A DNA stretch of 64,000 nucleotides from Romanomermis culicivorax (Eukaryota > Nematoda > Enoplea > Mermithida > Mermithidae). The notes beneath the pieces are model-generated. The model was not told the origin of the DNA. It saw only the letters and a list, made by a program, of their open reading frames with translations, and did not search any database. Of the stretch, positions 23,401-33,499 are shown piece after piece. Location: contig CAWUHX010000346.1 in assembly GCA_963922205.1 (NCBI GenBank), positions 186,001-250,000 on the forward strand. The letters run 5' to 3'. Position 1 is the stretch's first letter. Each line of letters begins with the position of its first letter. The translations under genes and the position numbers were made by a program.

Positions 23401-25224
23401 GTGTTATTTCATTCTTGATCGCTCGTTTGGAATCGTACAATGGGGAATTCTCTCATTTGGGAATTCGCTCAATCGGAAATTCTCTCAACTGGGAATCGCT
23501 TACAAGAGAATCGCTCAATTGGGAAATCGCTCACTTGGAAATTCGCTCAATTGGGAATCGCTCGCACGGGAATCGCTCAATTGGGAATTCGCTCATTTGG
23601 GTCTGTTTTTTTGAAATGCTTGTAACCGAAAAAAGACGAAATGAAGTATGCATTGTTTGTTTAATTACTGCGCGTGAGCACACTATACTGTATTACAATA
23701 AAAACGCGGTAATTGAAGTTATTGACGGAATTGAAGGCCATTTGTTTGGAAAAAAGTTGGAAATGAGAAAAAATTTTCGCACGTGGTTCTCATTTAATGA
23801 AAAAAATTCGGGAATCAAGATCGCGATACAATTGGTGTGCTTTGGAAAGTTGAAATCTCAAAATCCGGCGCATCGCAGCGCAGCGCTGGTTATTTGCTTA
23901 GCTTTTTCTGCGCAGAGCGATTTTTTAGCCGTGTGAGATTTTTTTTGGAAATTGCTCGCATCGGACAGAAATTATTTTTTAAAAAGTTATCGATTAGAGT
24001 TAAGCCTGAGAGTTTAGTTACAGTTTACAGCCGCCAGTTGATCGATTCCTAACATGCAGTCAACAACGATATTGTCTTGACACGAAATTCTGCATGTGTA
24101 CTTACTTTCAGCATTTTTGCGTTACAAGCATTTGAAAAAAACCAGACTATAGTGAATTTTTGCATTATTCGCTTAAACAATAATATTATTTTTCAGTTGA
24201 AAATTCAGACCAAGAATAAAAAAAACATCTCTATAGAATGAATTTTTCCACATAAGAGCTTCTATTCAAAAATTGAACGAAGTGTCGGAATAATAATTAT
24301 TGCTGTTCACATCTTTATTCGCGCTCCAGCAATGGACTTGATCCGATTTTTACAAATACGATGCTATAGACTTCTTGATAAAGTTTGTTTAAATTTTGTT
24401 TCCTCTATTCTTGGTATGGAATTTGAAAAATTTTATTTTTTCGTCTCATATTTGACGACTAGTGATTCCACAGATCATGCATTAAAACGATAAATAAAAC
24501 GTTTGTGGGCATTAATGCAAAAATTTGCGTAGGGAAATGCAGAAAAGATTCTTCACCTTGTTCACCATTTCTGAGGAAAAATTGAGGAAAAACAACGGCA
24601 TCTCCTCCTAGAAATGCTTCTAAATCTTAAAAACTAAAAGGCAAATGCTGTTTAATATCTGTGCTAAATTTATGTTACATGCGACTATTAATTCGGGGGC
24701 ATACACAACTAATCTTAATAATTAGTGAAAGCTTTGTATGAACGATTGACGACAATGCTTATACCTTCATTTTCCAATTTACCAGAATTTTATAAAGACA
24801 AAAGATTATGGTCATTGTGGTCTACTCCAACTTTTCACAGTAGTATAATTGGCAGCTAATATGCATATTGAACTGTATTTTATCAAAAGCCTTACAGCAG
24901 TGAACGACAATCGTAATCTGAACCTTTTGCCCTCGATGGCGCTCCAAATCAGTTCCAAATACGGCTTGTCGATTTTATCTTTGGCGCAAGTACCCAATAA
25001 ACTGACGTCTCCCGGTCGGATGTCCTCGATTGTTTCCTGCTCAGAGTTATACTGCAAAAGAAAGCGATTTCTTGTGGAACTATTTTTGAAAACGTGGATC
25101 TATCTCACATCCAAGCCTAGAGTTCTTATGACGAGTCGACCCTCGAACGAGGCTAATAAGCAGTATTGTTCGTTCCAAGATTTCAAACCGAATATTTCAT
25201 TTTCTTGGAAGGCATAGTATTTTT
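17460..25224 (-). CDS. LAMP-like lysosome-associated membrane glycoprotein (5 exons found, 5' exon missing)
   Basis: Exons on the - strand: 25224-25109, 25051-24896, 18779-18683, 18293-18087 and 17629-17460 (stop TGA 17462-17460). All junctions are GT..AG and phases agree (the first exon begins with two bases of a split codon), giving about 248 residues. Four cysteines sit as in one LAMP luminal domain: YCLLASFEG, LLGTCAKD, SFYCKHS and FSNKYLC. Strand segments between them include LELIWSAIEG, RFRLRLSFTA and KWKLSDVKLTYY. The last exon has a membrane span (ILAGCILGFVAVAILIGY) and an 18-residue tail with GYAYM, which fits the GYxx-hydrophobic lysosome-sorting signal. Role by family: heavily glycosylated lysosomal membrane component. 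Intron 3 (24895-18780, 6.1 kb) contains foldback A and hairpin copy 2. No signal-peptide exon was found. Confidence 0.75.
17787..18104 (-). other. Open frame, mostly in the last LAMP-like intron, weakly helicase-like
   Basis: A 105-codon frame in the gene's own orientation but a different frame from the exon it overlaps (18087-18104). The central part, MRKLISKTQALILDEIHAPE, resembles the Walker B region of PIF1-type helicases (hydrophobic run followed by DEI). No Walker A or other helicase motif is present. It may be a fragment of a Helitron or PIF1-like transposon gene, or chance. Confidence 0.2.
19095..19845. repeat. Hairpin repeat family, copy 2 (in LAMP-like intron)
   Basis: The left arm around 19120-19320 (CACTGTACCAAAGATGTAG, CTACCCTGAATGG-like, AAATCAACAGG, GGTGTGATTGGAGCCGAGTT) is repeated in reverse complement at 19640-19840 (CACACCTACAAAATATCTAG, CCTGTTGATTTT, CAGGGTAGTCTACATC, TGGTACAGTGCG). 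The spacer is ~300 bp. Same family as 13480-14790. Confidence 0.65.
19888..20220. repeat. 15-16-bp tandem array, left end of foldback A
   Basis: About 22 imperfect copies of GAGCGATTCCCAATT / GAGCGAATTCCCAAGT. The inverse array lies at 23410-23602 and a short array of the same unit at 53427-53505. Confidence 0.85.
22110..22745. repeat. 96-97-bp minisatellite in foldback A
   Basis: Six or seven degenerate units, each with a GTCGAAAAC-type segment, an AATCACGAAAAT segment, a run like ATAATTTTTTTGTGTAAAGTGA, and CCATTGAATTCC. The same unit is found at 50110-51115 and, inverted, at 54015-54610. Confidence 0.8.
23410..23602. repeat. 15-bp tandem array, right end of foldback A (inverse orientation)
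   Basis: About 12 units of the type AATTGGGAATCGCTC, the reverse complement of the unit at 19888-20220. Together the two arrays form the terminal inverted repeats of the element. Confidence 0.85.
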
Positions 25225-26145
25225 CTGCAACCATCACATATAAAAATCATGTGAATCTACCCTCATTCATCATTAGCTTCTATATAAGACACTGTTCGAT
25301 AATAGCGCTATACTACAAGTGGTTTATCAAAAATTTTCGAAATGCATTATGAAACGCAAGTGAACAGCGACATCCTCAACATTGAGTTTCAGCAGATCTG
25401 TAAAATTGAAACAACTTGAATTTTTTAATAGATCTTACGCTAAATATATTCTAATTTACATGCTTGCAGTGCTATACGATAATTGATGTGAAGCGCGAGT
25501 AGTATTTCCTATTTTTAAGATTTTTTACTAAACCACATGTCACATAGTACTGGAAACTTGTGAGTATACTCAACTGACTCTTATAAATGTTTTAGTGAAA
25601 ACCCTTAAAGTGAAACCGTAGTTTAATCGATTTTGACAACAGTGCTGATTTTTGTTACTTTTTTATTCATAACCATTTTATAAAAAACAGACTCTATAGA
25701 TCTATCGATTATTAACTCTTGGATGGAAAAGCTTTTTCTGCACTTTGAACAAAATCGTAACTTTGGCTGGAATAATGTCCTGGCAGGCCTCACGACACAA
25801 CGGCCTAATTCAATGCTTGCTGGACATTTTCCCTGCAATATTTCTTCAAAAAGATTTGTTATTAGACTTCTGATTAACGTCAAACTTCTATATCCTCACG
25901 CTTTTCAATACACCGCATTAAAATTAAATAATCATTCAGAATCCTAGAACTTTTTTTGATTATTGTAATATAACTGAACTGAAGCATCGAAAAATCGACT
26001 TATGGTATAGGCATGTTTTAGTCTTGTGTAATCAGAATCTCAAACCCATCGGGATGAGAACTTATGCTGTTGTATTATTTTAAGTGAATGTAAGATGTTA
26101 TTGTCGCAGGAGTCAGGCAAGAATGCTGGTGCCGGTTGCAATATT
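25225..26145. other. Region upstream of the LAMP-like exons, no exon recognised
   Basis: The missing signal-peptide exon of the LAMP-like gene should lie in or beyond this stretch. I did not find a convincing hydrophobic ATG exon with a phase-1 donor. AT-rich, with no repeat structure noticed. Confidence 0.35.
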
Positions 26146-26284
26146 CGGGTTTAAGTCCGAGCTCGCGATTATCTCCAGCAAAATAATTGCGAGCTCGCGA
26201 TTAGCAGTTGCAATAAGCTCGGGATGATCCCAACGTCGCGATTATCTCGAGCTCAAAATAATCGCGAGCTCGGATTTAAACCCG
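26146..26284. repeat. Short palindromic element (MITE-like hairpin)
   Basis: The left arm 26146-26172 and right arm 26258-26284 are inverse copies differing at one of 27 positions (CGGGTTTAAGTCCGAGCTCG... type). GCGAGCTCGCGATTA palindromes lie between them, and GGTTGCAATA sits outside both arms. Non-coding. Likely a small terminal-inverted-repeat transposon remnant. Confidence 0.7.
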
Positions 26285-27573
26285 AGCTCGAGCAGTGTGG
26301 TTGCAATAAATTTTCTAGTCTAATTCTGATCGCGAGGTCGGTTTCAGTGGTATGCTAAAGCTAATCGTCATCAGTAGTAAGTTTAAGTCCGAGAAATTTG
26401 TTGTTTTTTATACTTGTCATAATGAATTTTCTACATAATCAACTAAATAATCACTAAGCGAATCGAGCTGGATTTTTTCAATATTTTGACAATAAATATT
26501 TGGTTTTGGCCTGTATTCAATGTTGCTAAAATGCGAATTCCGATTTTTCGGATTCGAATTTTTCTTTTTCTAAATTCAGCTTTTCGCTTTCTGATGCTAA
26601 TTTTTCTTGCTTAATAGAAACACTGTTTCGTTCCAAAGGATCCACTTTTTGCCACTTCGGCTCTTCAATCAATAAACCTAGACTTCCTCATGAAACTTTC
26701 GATGAAACAGTGGCCAATTCAGATAAACTAGTATCGGATTACAGACCTCCCCCGATCTCTTGGAATGCTGCTATGATTGTTTAAGAATTTTTGGAAGGTA
26801 GACAAGAATCGGGCGGTGCACCAACCGTTTTCCAAACCGCTTTTTTTCCTTTCTCAAATCTTCTTTTGTATGGCTTTTCACATTTTTTATTGTAATTGTT
26901 ATATCTTCCAGAGACCTATGGAAAATGGGATTTTGTGCATTGTCTTCAGCTCCGATTATATTCCAGACGTGGGGCCGGTTTCATCAAAGAAACTTAAGCT
27001 ACAGCTGAGCTGCGGCTTAAGCTGTAGCCCAGTAGCTTAACAATATATTATACCATCGTCATAAACATATCGAGAAGGTTAAGATGCAGCTGAGCTGTCC
27101 AAATCCAAAACTAATCGATATTCGAGACAAATTTCTCTCAAAAGTACTTCTTTTCTAGGTGTTCACTTTGGAATGCATTTTATCCTTGAAACTACTCGAA
27201 ATTTAAAGGCGGATTCATACTGAAAGCATATTTTGTATGCAATTTCAATAGAACCACGTGTTTAATTGGTTTTTGCAGATACGATGTATGTGGGAGATAT
27301 CGATTTTTTAGTTGAGGCAAAATTTTGTGTTTTTAATTATGACGTTCGTTTAATTTTTGATTGCTGAATATTTTGAATGTTTTTTCTGTTCTTGAAAGCA
27401 TTAAAAAAAATGCTAGATCAAGAATATCTTGTTCGTCTGACATCATCAACTAATAATTCCGAGTAGACTTGGAAAATAATATTATATATATTTTTAATAC
27501 GCCCTTTCTCTTGAGACAAAAAAATATTGAACAGATTTCAAAGTATTTTAACTGTCACATGTTTCGCCTTACA
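26285..27573. other. Intergenic, short palindromic repeat at 26990-27100
   Basis: AT-rich with no gene. At 26990-27045 an inverted segment built on TTAAGCTACAGCTGAGC and its complement (CTTAAGCTGTAGC) forms a hairpin, and a diverged copy of one arm lies at 27080-27098. It ends at the left boundary of E2. The four bases TACA (27570-27573) are matched by TACA at 43736-43739, a possible target duplication. Confidence 0.4.
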
Positions 27574-28978
27574 TGTCACGTGTATGACATGCGGACTTGG
27601 GAGAGCTGGGGAGGTTTGGGTATCTCATCAGGTAATACCGTGTTTTAGACGTCACATTGATGGTGAACCATATCAGATTGATCCTATTACAGTGAGTAAT
27701 AGGCTGTGACTCCTGATGGATACTGGCATTTTCCCCAGGCTTCCCAAGTTGGCGTTGGGGGCCTAACCTGGCGAATGGTGGCTATAGAGAGATCTATATT
27801 TGGTTCTCTTGTGTTGTCCTTGGGGTCTTGCTGTAGGGTAATGGACAACGCTGCCAGGCTAGGTGCGACAATCCCCGAGTCCTACTCAGTGAGAGCGGGG
27901 ACAGGGTCACTCGTAAAATGACCTAATTTGTGGGACCCGGTTGTGAACCAGACAGCCCCTTTTTAGCCCGAACCTGAGAGGTGGAGGCCCTACTTATCTG
28001 TGGACTTGGGAAACCGACTTAGGAAGGATTCCCCAACAAATACGCCACAAATAACAACAATCCCCTGAGAAGACTCACCTAGTCCTGTTTCTCAAGTGAT
28101 TCGACGCGACGGGCGGCAAGTCCCTGGATGCTTTCGGTCTTCTGGCACTGGGAGCGGGGATGTGATCCTCAAAGCGTCCTAGCGGCGAGCGGGAGCGAGC
28201 GGGAGGCGAAACTCCAACGTTAATTCACGAACCGGGGCGGTCGGACACCTGGCACTGATGGGCAGCGGGGTACTGTAGGCGGTAGGCGGCGGACGCAGTG
28301 AACAAGGGTAAATTTATGCAAATTTATTGGTAGTAAGGCGGCGGACGCACGGGTGTACAATAAAAATATGCAAATTCGACGAAGAGCGGCGGACGCGGAG
28401 TTACAACCGGACGAAAGCTTGGTGAACCCAAGAATGAGCAAAAAACTAAAGAAACATGTCCTTTTAAGGACATGTTTGGCTACAGCTGCAGCTTGGGCGG
28501 AGTTTCTCAGCGCTCAAGCTAACTTCTGCAGCTAGACGCGATGCAGAAGATGCCTATGAGCACATAGACATTTTTTCATTCACATGCGTTTAGCACTGAG
28601 GCCGGCTGCAGTGCCTATGCTAAGCATATGAACGTCTTTAGCTAAAACTTCTTAGCTAGTCGTTTTTGCGTAACAAAAACGACGCTAATTTTGATGATAA
28701 GAGGTGCGTGAGCGCACCAAAAATAGCCATGTGCTCATGGAGCACGACTGGCGGAAGTTTTTAGCTAAAGGGCCTACTGTAGCCCGCGTTTGTAAAGAAA
28801 TAAAAATACAACAAAACGAAACAAAAATGCATGAGAAGTATAAAAACGAACGCAAAATGCATGTGTAAAAATGAAATAACAAAAACATGATCGAGTAATA
28901 AATAAAACAGGAAAAAATAACAAAAATGTCGGCATGATCAGGATCACGTGACATTGGAGGATTGAGCGGCACGTGACA
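27574..28978 (-). repeat. E2 3' LTR
   Basis: A 1405-bp copy of 42316-43734. Contains several short perfect hairpins: AAACATGTCCTT/AAGGACATGTTT at 28452-28477, GTCGTTTTTG/CAAAAACGAC at 28659-28683, GGTGCG/CGCACC at 28703-28718 and TGTGCTC/GAGCACG at 28730-28746. Open frames within it recur in both LTRs and show no domain. Confidence 0.92.
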
Positions 28979-29496
28979 CGGCGGTCCTTCGAAAAAGGGC
29001 GTCCTCGTCCTTGCAGTGGTCAGTAGTGAGGTTTTGTACGGCATGTCTGTGGTCGTAGGTCATTCCAAGGTGTGACGGCAAGTGGTCGAATAGGTCCGTT
29101 GGGTTGTTGGCGGATGGCGCCTTCTTTGGTCGTAATTCGTTGGGCGGTATGGTAACCGGAGGTTGTTGATGCGTGAAGTTACCGACATTGAATATCCTGT
29201 GCGAAAGTCTGGAACACAGAAAAGAAAAAAATTTTCAGGGCAAGATGTAGGCTATCGCCGAGGATGCGCCCAGTGAGGTACAGATTGTCGGGCTATCGCA
29301 GGGGATGCACCCAGTGAAGTGTAGGCTATCGCGTGCGGATGCGCCTAAGGCGTGACGCTTGGGTTGCTGAACGCTCTCTTCTATCCACTAAGATCCAGCA
29401 TGGACAAGAGTGGATACTTCGTGAGGGGCACGGCGGTCCTTTGAAAAAGGACGTCCTCGTCCGTAAGCGGGGACAATGAAGAGAGTGCATCTTGAG
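28979..29496 (-). repeat. E2 3' untranslated segment with short duplications
   Basis: A ~35-bp motif (CACGGCGGTCCTTCGAAAAA plus GGGCGTCCTCGTCC) borders the LTR at 28976-29010 and recurs with few changes at 29428-29462. E3 has the same pair (57832-57866 and 58237-58270). Between them a ~37-bp unit, GTAGGCTATCGC...GGATGCGCCCAGTGAGG, is repeated about three times (29247-29350). There is no purine-rich tract next to the LTR, unlike E1. Confidence 0.6.
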
Positions 29497-31100
29497 TTAA
29501 GGGTCGGGGACCTCTGCATCAAGATGTGGGTCAATCAGATTCGGTGTAAAGTCCCGGCTTATTGAGGGATACAATAAGGGTGCCGAACCTGTTGCCTGTG
29601 AAGTGGGAGGTGTATCCTCTGCTTCACTCGGTTGTTCAGGGGACACGTAAAGTCGAAGCTGGTTGACATGTACAGTGTCTTCCTGATCCATCTCGAGACG
29701 AAGTGTGACATTGGGATATGCCACACTTGTTACAAGGTAGGGACCATCGTAGATGGGCAGCAATTTAGGAGTGAGCCCACGTTTGCTGGAGGTGCGCAGT
29801 TTGAGCACCTGATCCCCTACTTTGTACGAGACATCATGTGCCTTCCGGTCGTACGACCGTGCATAGGCTTCCTGTGCTTTCTCAATCCGACTCTGGATTA
29901 AGGTTAACGCATTCGTGAAATGATGTTTGACCTCCATATCATATGAGGAAACATTAATGATATGGGCCGGAGGGTTGAATGAGAGCGCGGCATCAACAGG
30001 GAGCATGGGTGTGCGACCGTACATGAGTTCAAAGGGCGAGTACCCTGTTGACTCATTCATGCTGATATTGACGGCAAACACAGCGTATGGTAGGTGTTCA
30101 TCCCAATCGGTATGTCCTTGGTGAACATACATACGTAGCCGTGTGGCTAGCATTTGATTAGCTCTCTCCACCTCGCCGTTGGTCATTGGATGATAGGCGG
30201 TAGAGTCGATTTTCTTCGTTGCGCAGATCGCGGTGATCTCAGTCATCAGTTTTGATGTGAAATCAGTGCCACGATCTGACTGAAGAATCTGCGGTGCCCC
30301 GTGCCGGCAGACAATTTGCGTTACAAACAGCCGGGCTATGGTGTGCGCAGTGATGTCCGGAGTAGCAAAAGCCTCGACCCATTTCGTAAAGTAGTCGATA
30401 AAGACTACGATGAAACAGTTGCCAGCTTCGCTAGTGGTCATTGGTCCCATACAGTCGACACCTACCCGATGAAACGGTCCCGTGATGGTGATAGGTTTCA
30501 GGGTCGCAGTGGTTTTCTGTCGAGCGGGCTTATTCCGTTGGCAAAGATCACACCCCTGACAGAAGGACTTGACATCCCGACTGAGGGAAGGCCAGTGGTA
30601 TCTGCGAGCAATGAGCCGCGCAGTACGTTTAGCACCAAAGTGTCCAGCTAAGATGTCATCATGATGAGCCCGGATAATGGTAGTAACCATGGATCTGGGT
30701 ATGACAATCTTATTGGACTCGCCTGTCCATTTCTGAAGAACATTATCCAACAGATGGTAGCCTCGCACATCATTCTGGTCGCCCAGAGGCTTAAGGGATC
30801 GAATGATGTCGGCTAACTCCGGATCCTCCAGCTGAGCAGCGAAAAGGTCGGGGTGCTGCGCACCAACCGATATCTCCGCATAAGACTCTGATCGTACCGG
30901 GCGCTCCGCGCCAGCAGTGATCGGTGCTGAAATACTTGAACGCGCCAGGTGCTGCACACCATCAGTCAAGGTTCTTGATCTCGCCAGGTGCTGCGCACCA
31001 TCGGTGATCATCATAACATGCCCCTCAGGTCTGTAGAGGGGAGTATCATCAATACTCTGACCGGTGAGGGAGTTAGGATCCGGCAGGCGTGATAATGCAT
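29497..31100 (-). CDS. E2 integrase
   Basis: C-terminal third of the E2 long frame. Zinc-binding domain: HHDDILAGHFGAKR ... FCQGCDLCQ. Catalytic core with D in VGVDCMGP (codon 30454-30456), D in QSDRGTDF (30274-30276) and E in GEVERANQ (30166-30168). The C-terminal domain has YKVGDQVLKLR and KRGLTPKLLPIYDGPYLV, the GPY/F-type module of Ty3/gypsy integrases. A Pro/Ser-rich tail ends with DPHLDAEVPDP before the stop. Role by family: binds LTR cDNA ends and inserts them into chromosomes. The triad is complete. E3 has a substitution at its first aspartate. Confidence 0.9.
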
Positions 31101-32440
31101 CAGCATTACCATTAGACTGACCTTTTCGCGGCCGAATTGTCAGTTTGAATTCGGCGAGCGCGAGTCCCCACCGAGCGATCCGAGCAGAGGGGTTAGGCTT
31201 CTCCAACACTGCTTTGACCGTGGTATGGTCAGTCTGAACGACCACCTCGTGCTGGAAGAGGTATGGTCGAAAGTGCTTGATGAAATGGACAACAGCGAGA
31301 GTTTCCAGTTCTGTAATGGAATAGTTTTTCTCGGCCGCTGTTAACCGTCGGCTGGCGTACGCGACAGGATGGTCGTATCCATGTTCGTCTAACTGGCTGA
31401 GAACCGCTCCTATCCCCGAAATACTCGCATCAGTTTGAAGGATAAAGGATTTCGAAAAGTCCGGATGGCGCAGGATAGGAGGGTTGGTCAGCAGGCGGCG
31501 GAGTTCATCGAACACCTCCTGCTGAGGTTTTGACCACTGGAAAGTAGTTTCCTTCCGTAAGAGCTTGGTGAGTGGCTCGCTGAGCCGGGCACAACCAGGA
31601 ATGAAACGCCTGTAGTAAGACACGAGGCCTAGGAAGGACTTGATGTCTTTGGCGTTTTGTGGAATGGGTAGGTTTTGGACGGCGGCCAGCTTGGCTTGGT
31701 CAGGTTCTAGGCCGCTCTGTGAGATGCGATAGCCTAGGTACTCTACCTCTGAGTGCGAGAATTTGCACTTGCTCAGTCTGAGCTTCATTCCACCCCGGCG
31801 AAGACGGGCGAACACATCTGCCAGGCGCTCAAGCATTTGGGTGTGAGAGTTCCCGAACACCAAAATGTCGTCGAGATAAGTCAGAACCGTGCGCCATGGG
31901 ATTCCAGTAAGGAGGAGGTCCATAAGGCGTTGAAATGTCCCTGGCGGGTTGCATAAACCGAAAGGCAAATAATTGAATTCGTAAAGTCCAATAGGCGTAT
32001 TAAAAGCCGTCTTTTCCTTATCCGCCTCGGCAATCGGGATTGACCAATAAGCGTTAGCCTGGTCAAGGGTAGTGAAATATTTCATACCCTTGAGTGTGTC
32101 GAGAATGTCATCTATCCGTGGGAGAGGGTAGACATCCTTTTTCGTGACCTCGTTAAGACCACGAAAGTCAACACACATACGGTGAGAACCGTTTTTCTTG
32201 CGCACCAGGACAGTATTAGTAGCCCACGGAGATGTGCTCGGCCGAATAATACCTTTCTCCTGGAGCGCCTTGACCTCTTGCATGATGAGATCCTTCTCCT
32301 TAGGTGAGGACCAGTAAGGGAAACGGCGGACTGGGCGGGCATCGCCCGTGCTGATTTCGTGCTGGACGAGATCAGTGGAACCTGTGTCCTTTTCATCAAG
32401 AGCATAAAGGTTGGTGTATGCAACCAGCAGGTCGAGTAAG
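31101..32440 (-). CDS. E2 reverse transcriptase and RNase H
   Basis: Within the long frame. RT: TNTVLVRKKNGSHRMCVDFR, GLNEVTKKDVYPLPRIDDIL, motif A as TLDQANAYWSIPI, LPFGLCNPPGTFQRLMD, and motif C YLDDILVF (aspartates at 31867-31872), then SKCKFSHSEVEYLGY and FLGLVSYYRRFIPGC. RNase H: FILQTDASISGIGAVLSQLD, TELETLAVVHF, VVQTDHTTV and NADALSRLPD give the four acidic residues. Role by family: copies genomic RNA to DNA and removes the RNA strand. All visible catalytic residues are intact. The LDQANAYW motif A is shared with E1 and E3 (LDQ in place of the commoner LDL), linking the three elements. Confidence 0.92.
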
Positions 32441-32889
32441 GCTGCCCGGTCCCGAGGGGAGATGTCCGGTGAGATTACAGCATTGGCCTCGACCCACTGA
32501 CGATCGAGGACGGGGTCTGAGTCGACCGGTGATTCCCGTGAGGGCTCACTATGCATCTGCACATGACCGATGGTCGTGTGCGGGTAGAGAACCACAGAAT
32601 GAGTACTCGGGTTAACTACCTGAAGTGGTATGTGACCGTTGGTCAGGCTACTCATGCTTCCAGCAAAATATACGTGTCTTTGAGATCCGGTGAGGTGCTT
32701 CGGAAAGAAGGCCACCTCAGGCACGTTCGTATAGATTGGTGGGACAGGGACAGTGAATCGTGTCAGGGAGCGAGGCTCTAGAATTACCAAGTCCTTCAGG
32801 GGCAAGGCGCGGCGGGCAGAAGGTGGGCTGTGGATGAGACCGTCACAGGGGATTCTACTTTCTTTGAACTGGAGGAAGGATTTCTCCCA

Positions 32890-33220
32890 GTTCAAGCTGA
32901 CACAATTGAACCGGCCGAGGAAGTTGGTTCCAAGGACCAGTTCAGCTGAACAGTTCTCCTGTATTTGGACCTGAATCCATTCAGAGACATCAGCCACTGT
33001 AACTGTGATGTAGGCTGCTCCTAGCAGTGGGATCGGGGACCCATTGGCTGCGATAGGGCGTGCCCTGGTTGGTGATAGTGACAAGTTGGGCAGCTGGGCC
33101 GCTAACTTGTGGTCCAGGAGTGAGAAAACAGCTCCTGTGTCGACCAGTGCCTTTGCTTCTACCCAGTTGTTGAGGGGAACTTTGATATGGGGTGTCCGAA
33201 TATCATTTGGGTAAAAAGCA
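32890..33220 (-). CDS. E2 second aspartic protease domain (PR2)
   Basis: Part of the long frame. Active-site segment KALVDTGAVFSLLDHKLAAQ (DTG near 33137-33145) and LVLGTNFLGRF (near 32908-32940) match the two halves of a retropepsin fold. It aligns with the single protease of E1 (MIDTGAVYSLIDS ... LLGKNFLSRF). About 150 codons of linker separate it from RT. Role by family: dimeric protease cleaving the polyprotein. This domain is in the position expected for the pol protease. Confidence 0.85.
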
Positions 33221-33499
33221 GTGACCACATGACTGGAATCAGGTGTGGTGGCACCACAAGTGTGTTTGGTCGTACCGGACCGCTTTGGAATCGGCAGTCC
33301 CGTACGACGTAGTAGACCTACTAGAGCGTATCCGACGGAGGGTTCCGGGTCGTTTAGAAGGGTGGACTCCTCCTGTACCGTGAGTACGTGGTCTGAGTGA
33401 TCCTTCGGACTCTGAGTAGCTCCTAGTGATTCAATCTCGGTGTCCGATAGCGGTGGCGCGTTTGGCACGGGTGATGCCGGAGCATCTGAATCACTTGGC

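Larger units (their letters stand above)
19860..23602. mobile_element. Foldback-like element A, non-autonomous
   Basis: About 3.7 kb with compound inverted ends. The left end has ~22 tandem copies of a 15-16-bp unit (consensus GAGCGATTCCCAATT, 19888-20220). A pyrimidine-rich stretch follows (20225-20780), then the ACTAGTTTATTCGAAAATTC segment (20798-20860). The right end mirrors this in reverse: unit array at 23410-23602, purine-rich stretch at 23220-23400 matching the left stretch over tens of bases, a ~400-bp unique segment (22750-23150), a 96-97-bp minisatellite (22110-22745), and the inverse ATTTTCTAATAAACTAGTCG segment (22012-22032). The left arm lacks the minisatellite and the 400-bp segment. 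The core (20880-21960) has no transposase. The 207-codon frame in the pyrimidine-rich stretch is low complexity and not a gene. Confidence 0.75.

Noticed and set aside
23415..23936. 173-residue open frame
   Set aside because: Its first part is the 15-bp unit array translated. The rest has no domain or splice support.
24812..25057. 81-residue gene starting at the Met at 25057
   Set aside because: The ATG lies inside the acceptor region. The segment is an internal LAMP-like exon (25051-24896) with matching phase on both sides.
28220..29044. Genes within the E2 LTR
   Set aside because: Frames overlap LTR hairpins and recur in both LTR copies with shifts. No protein features.
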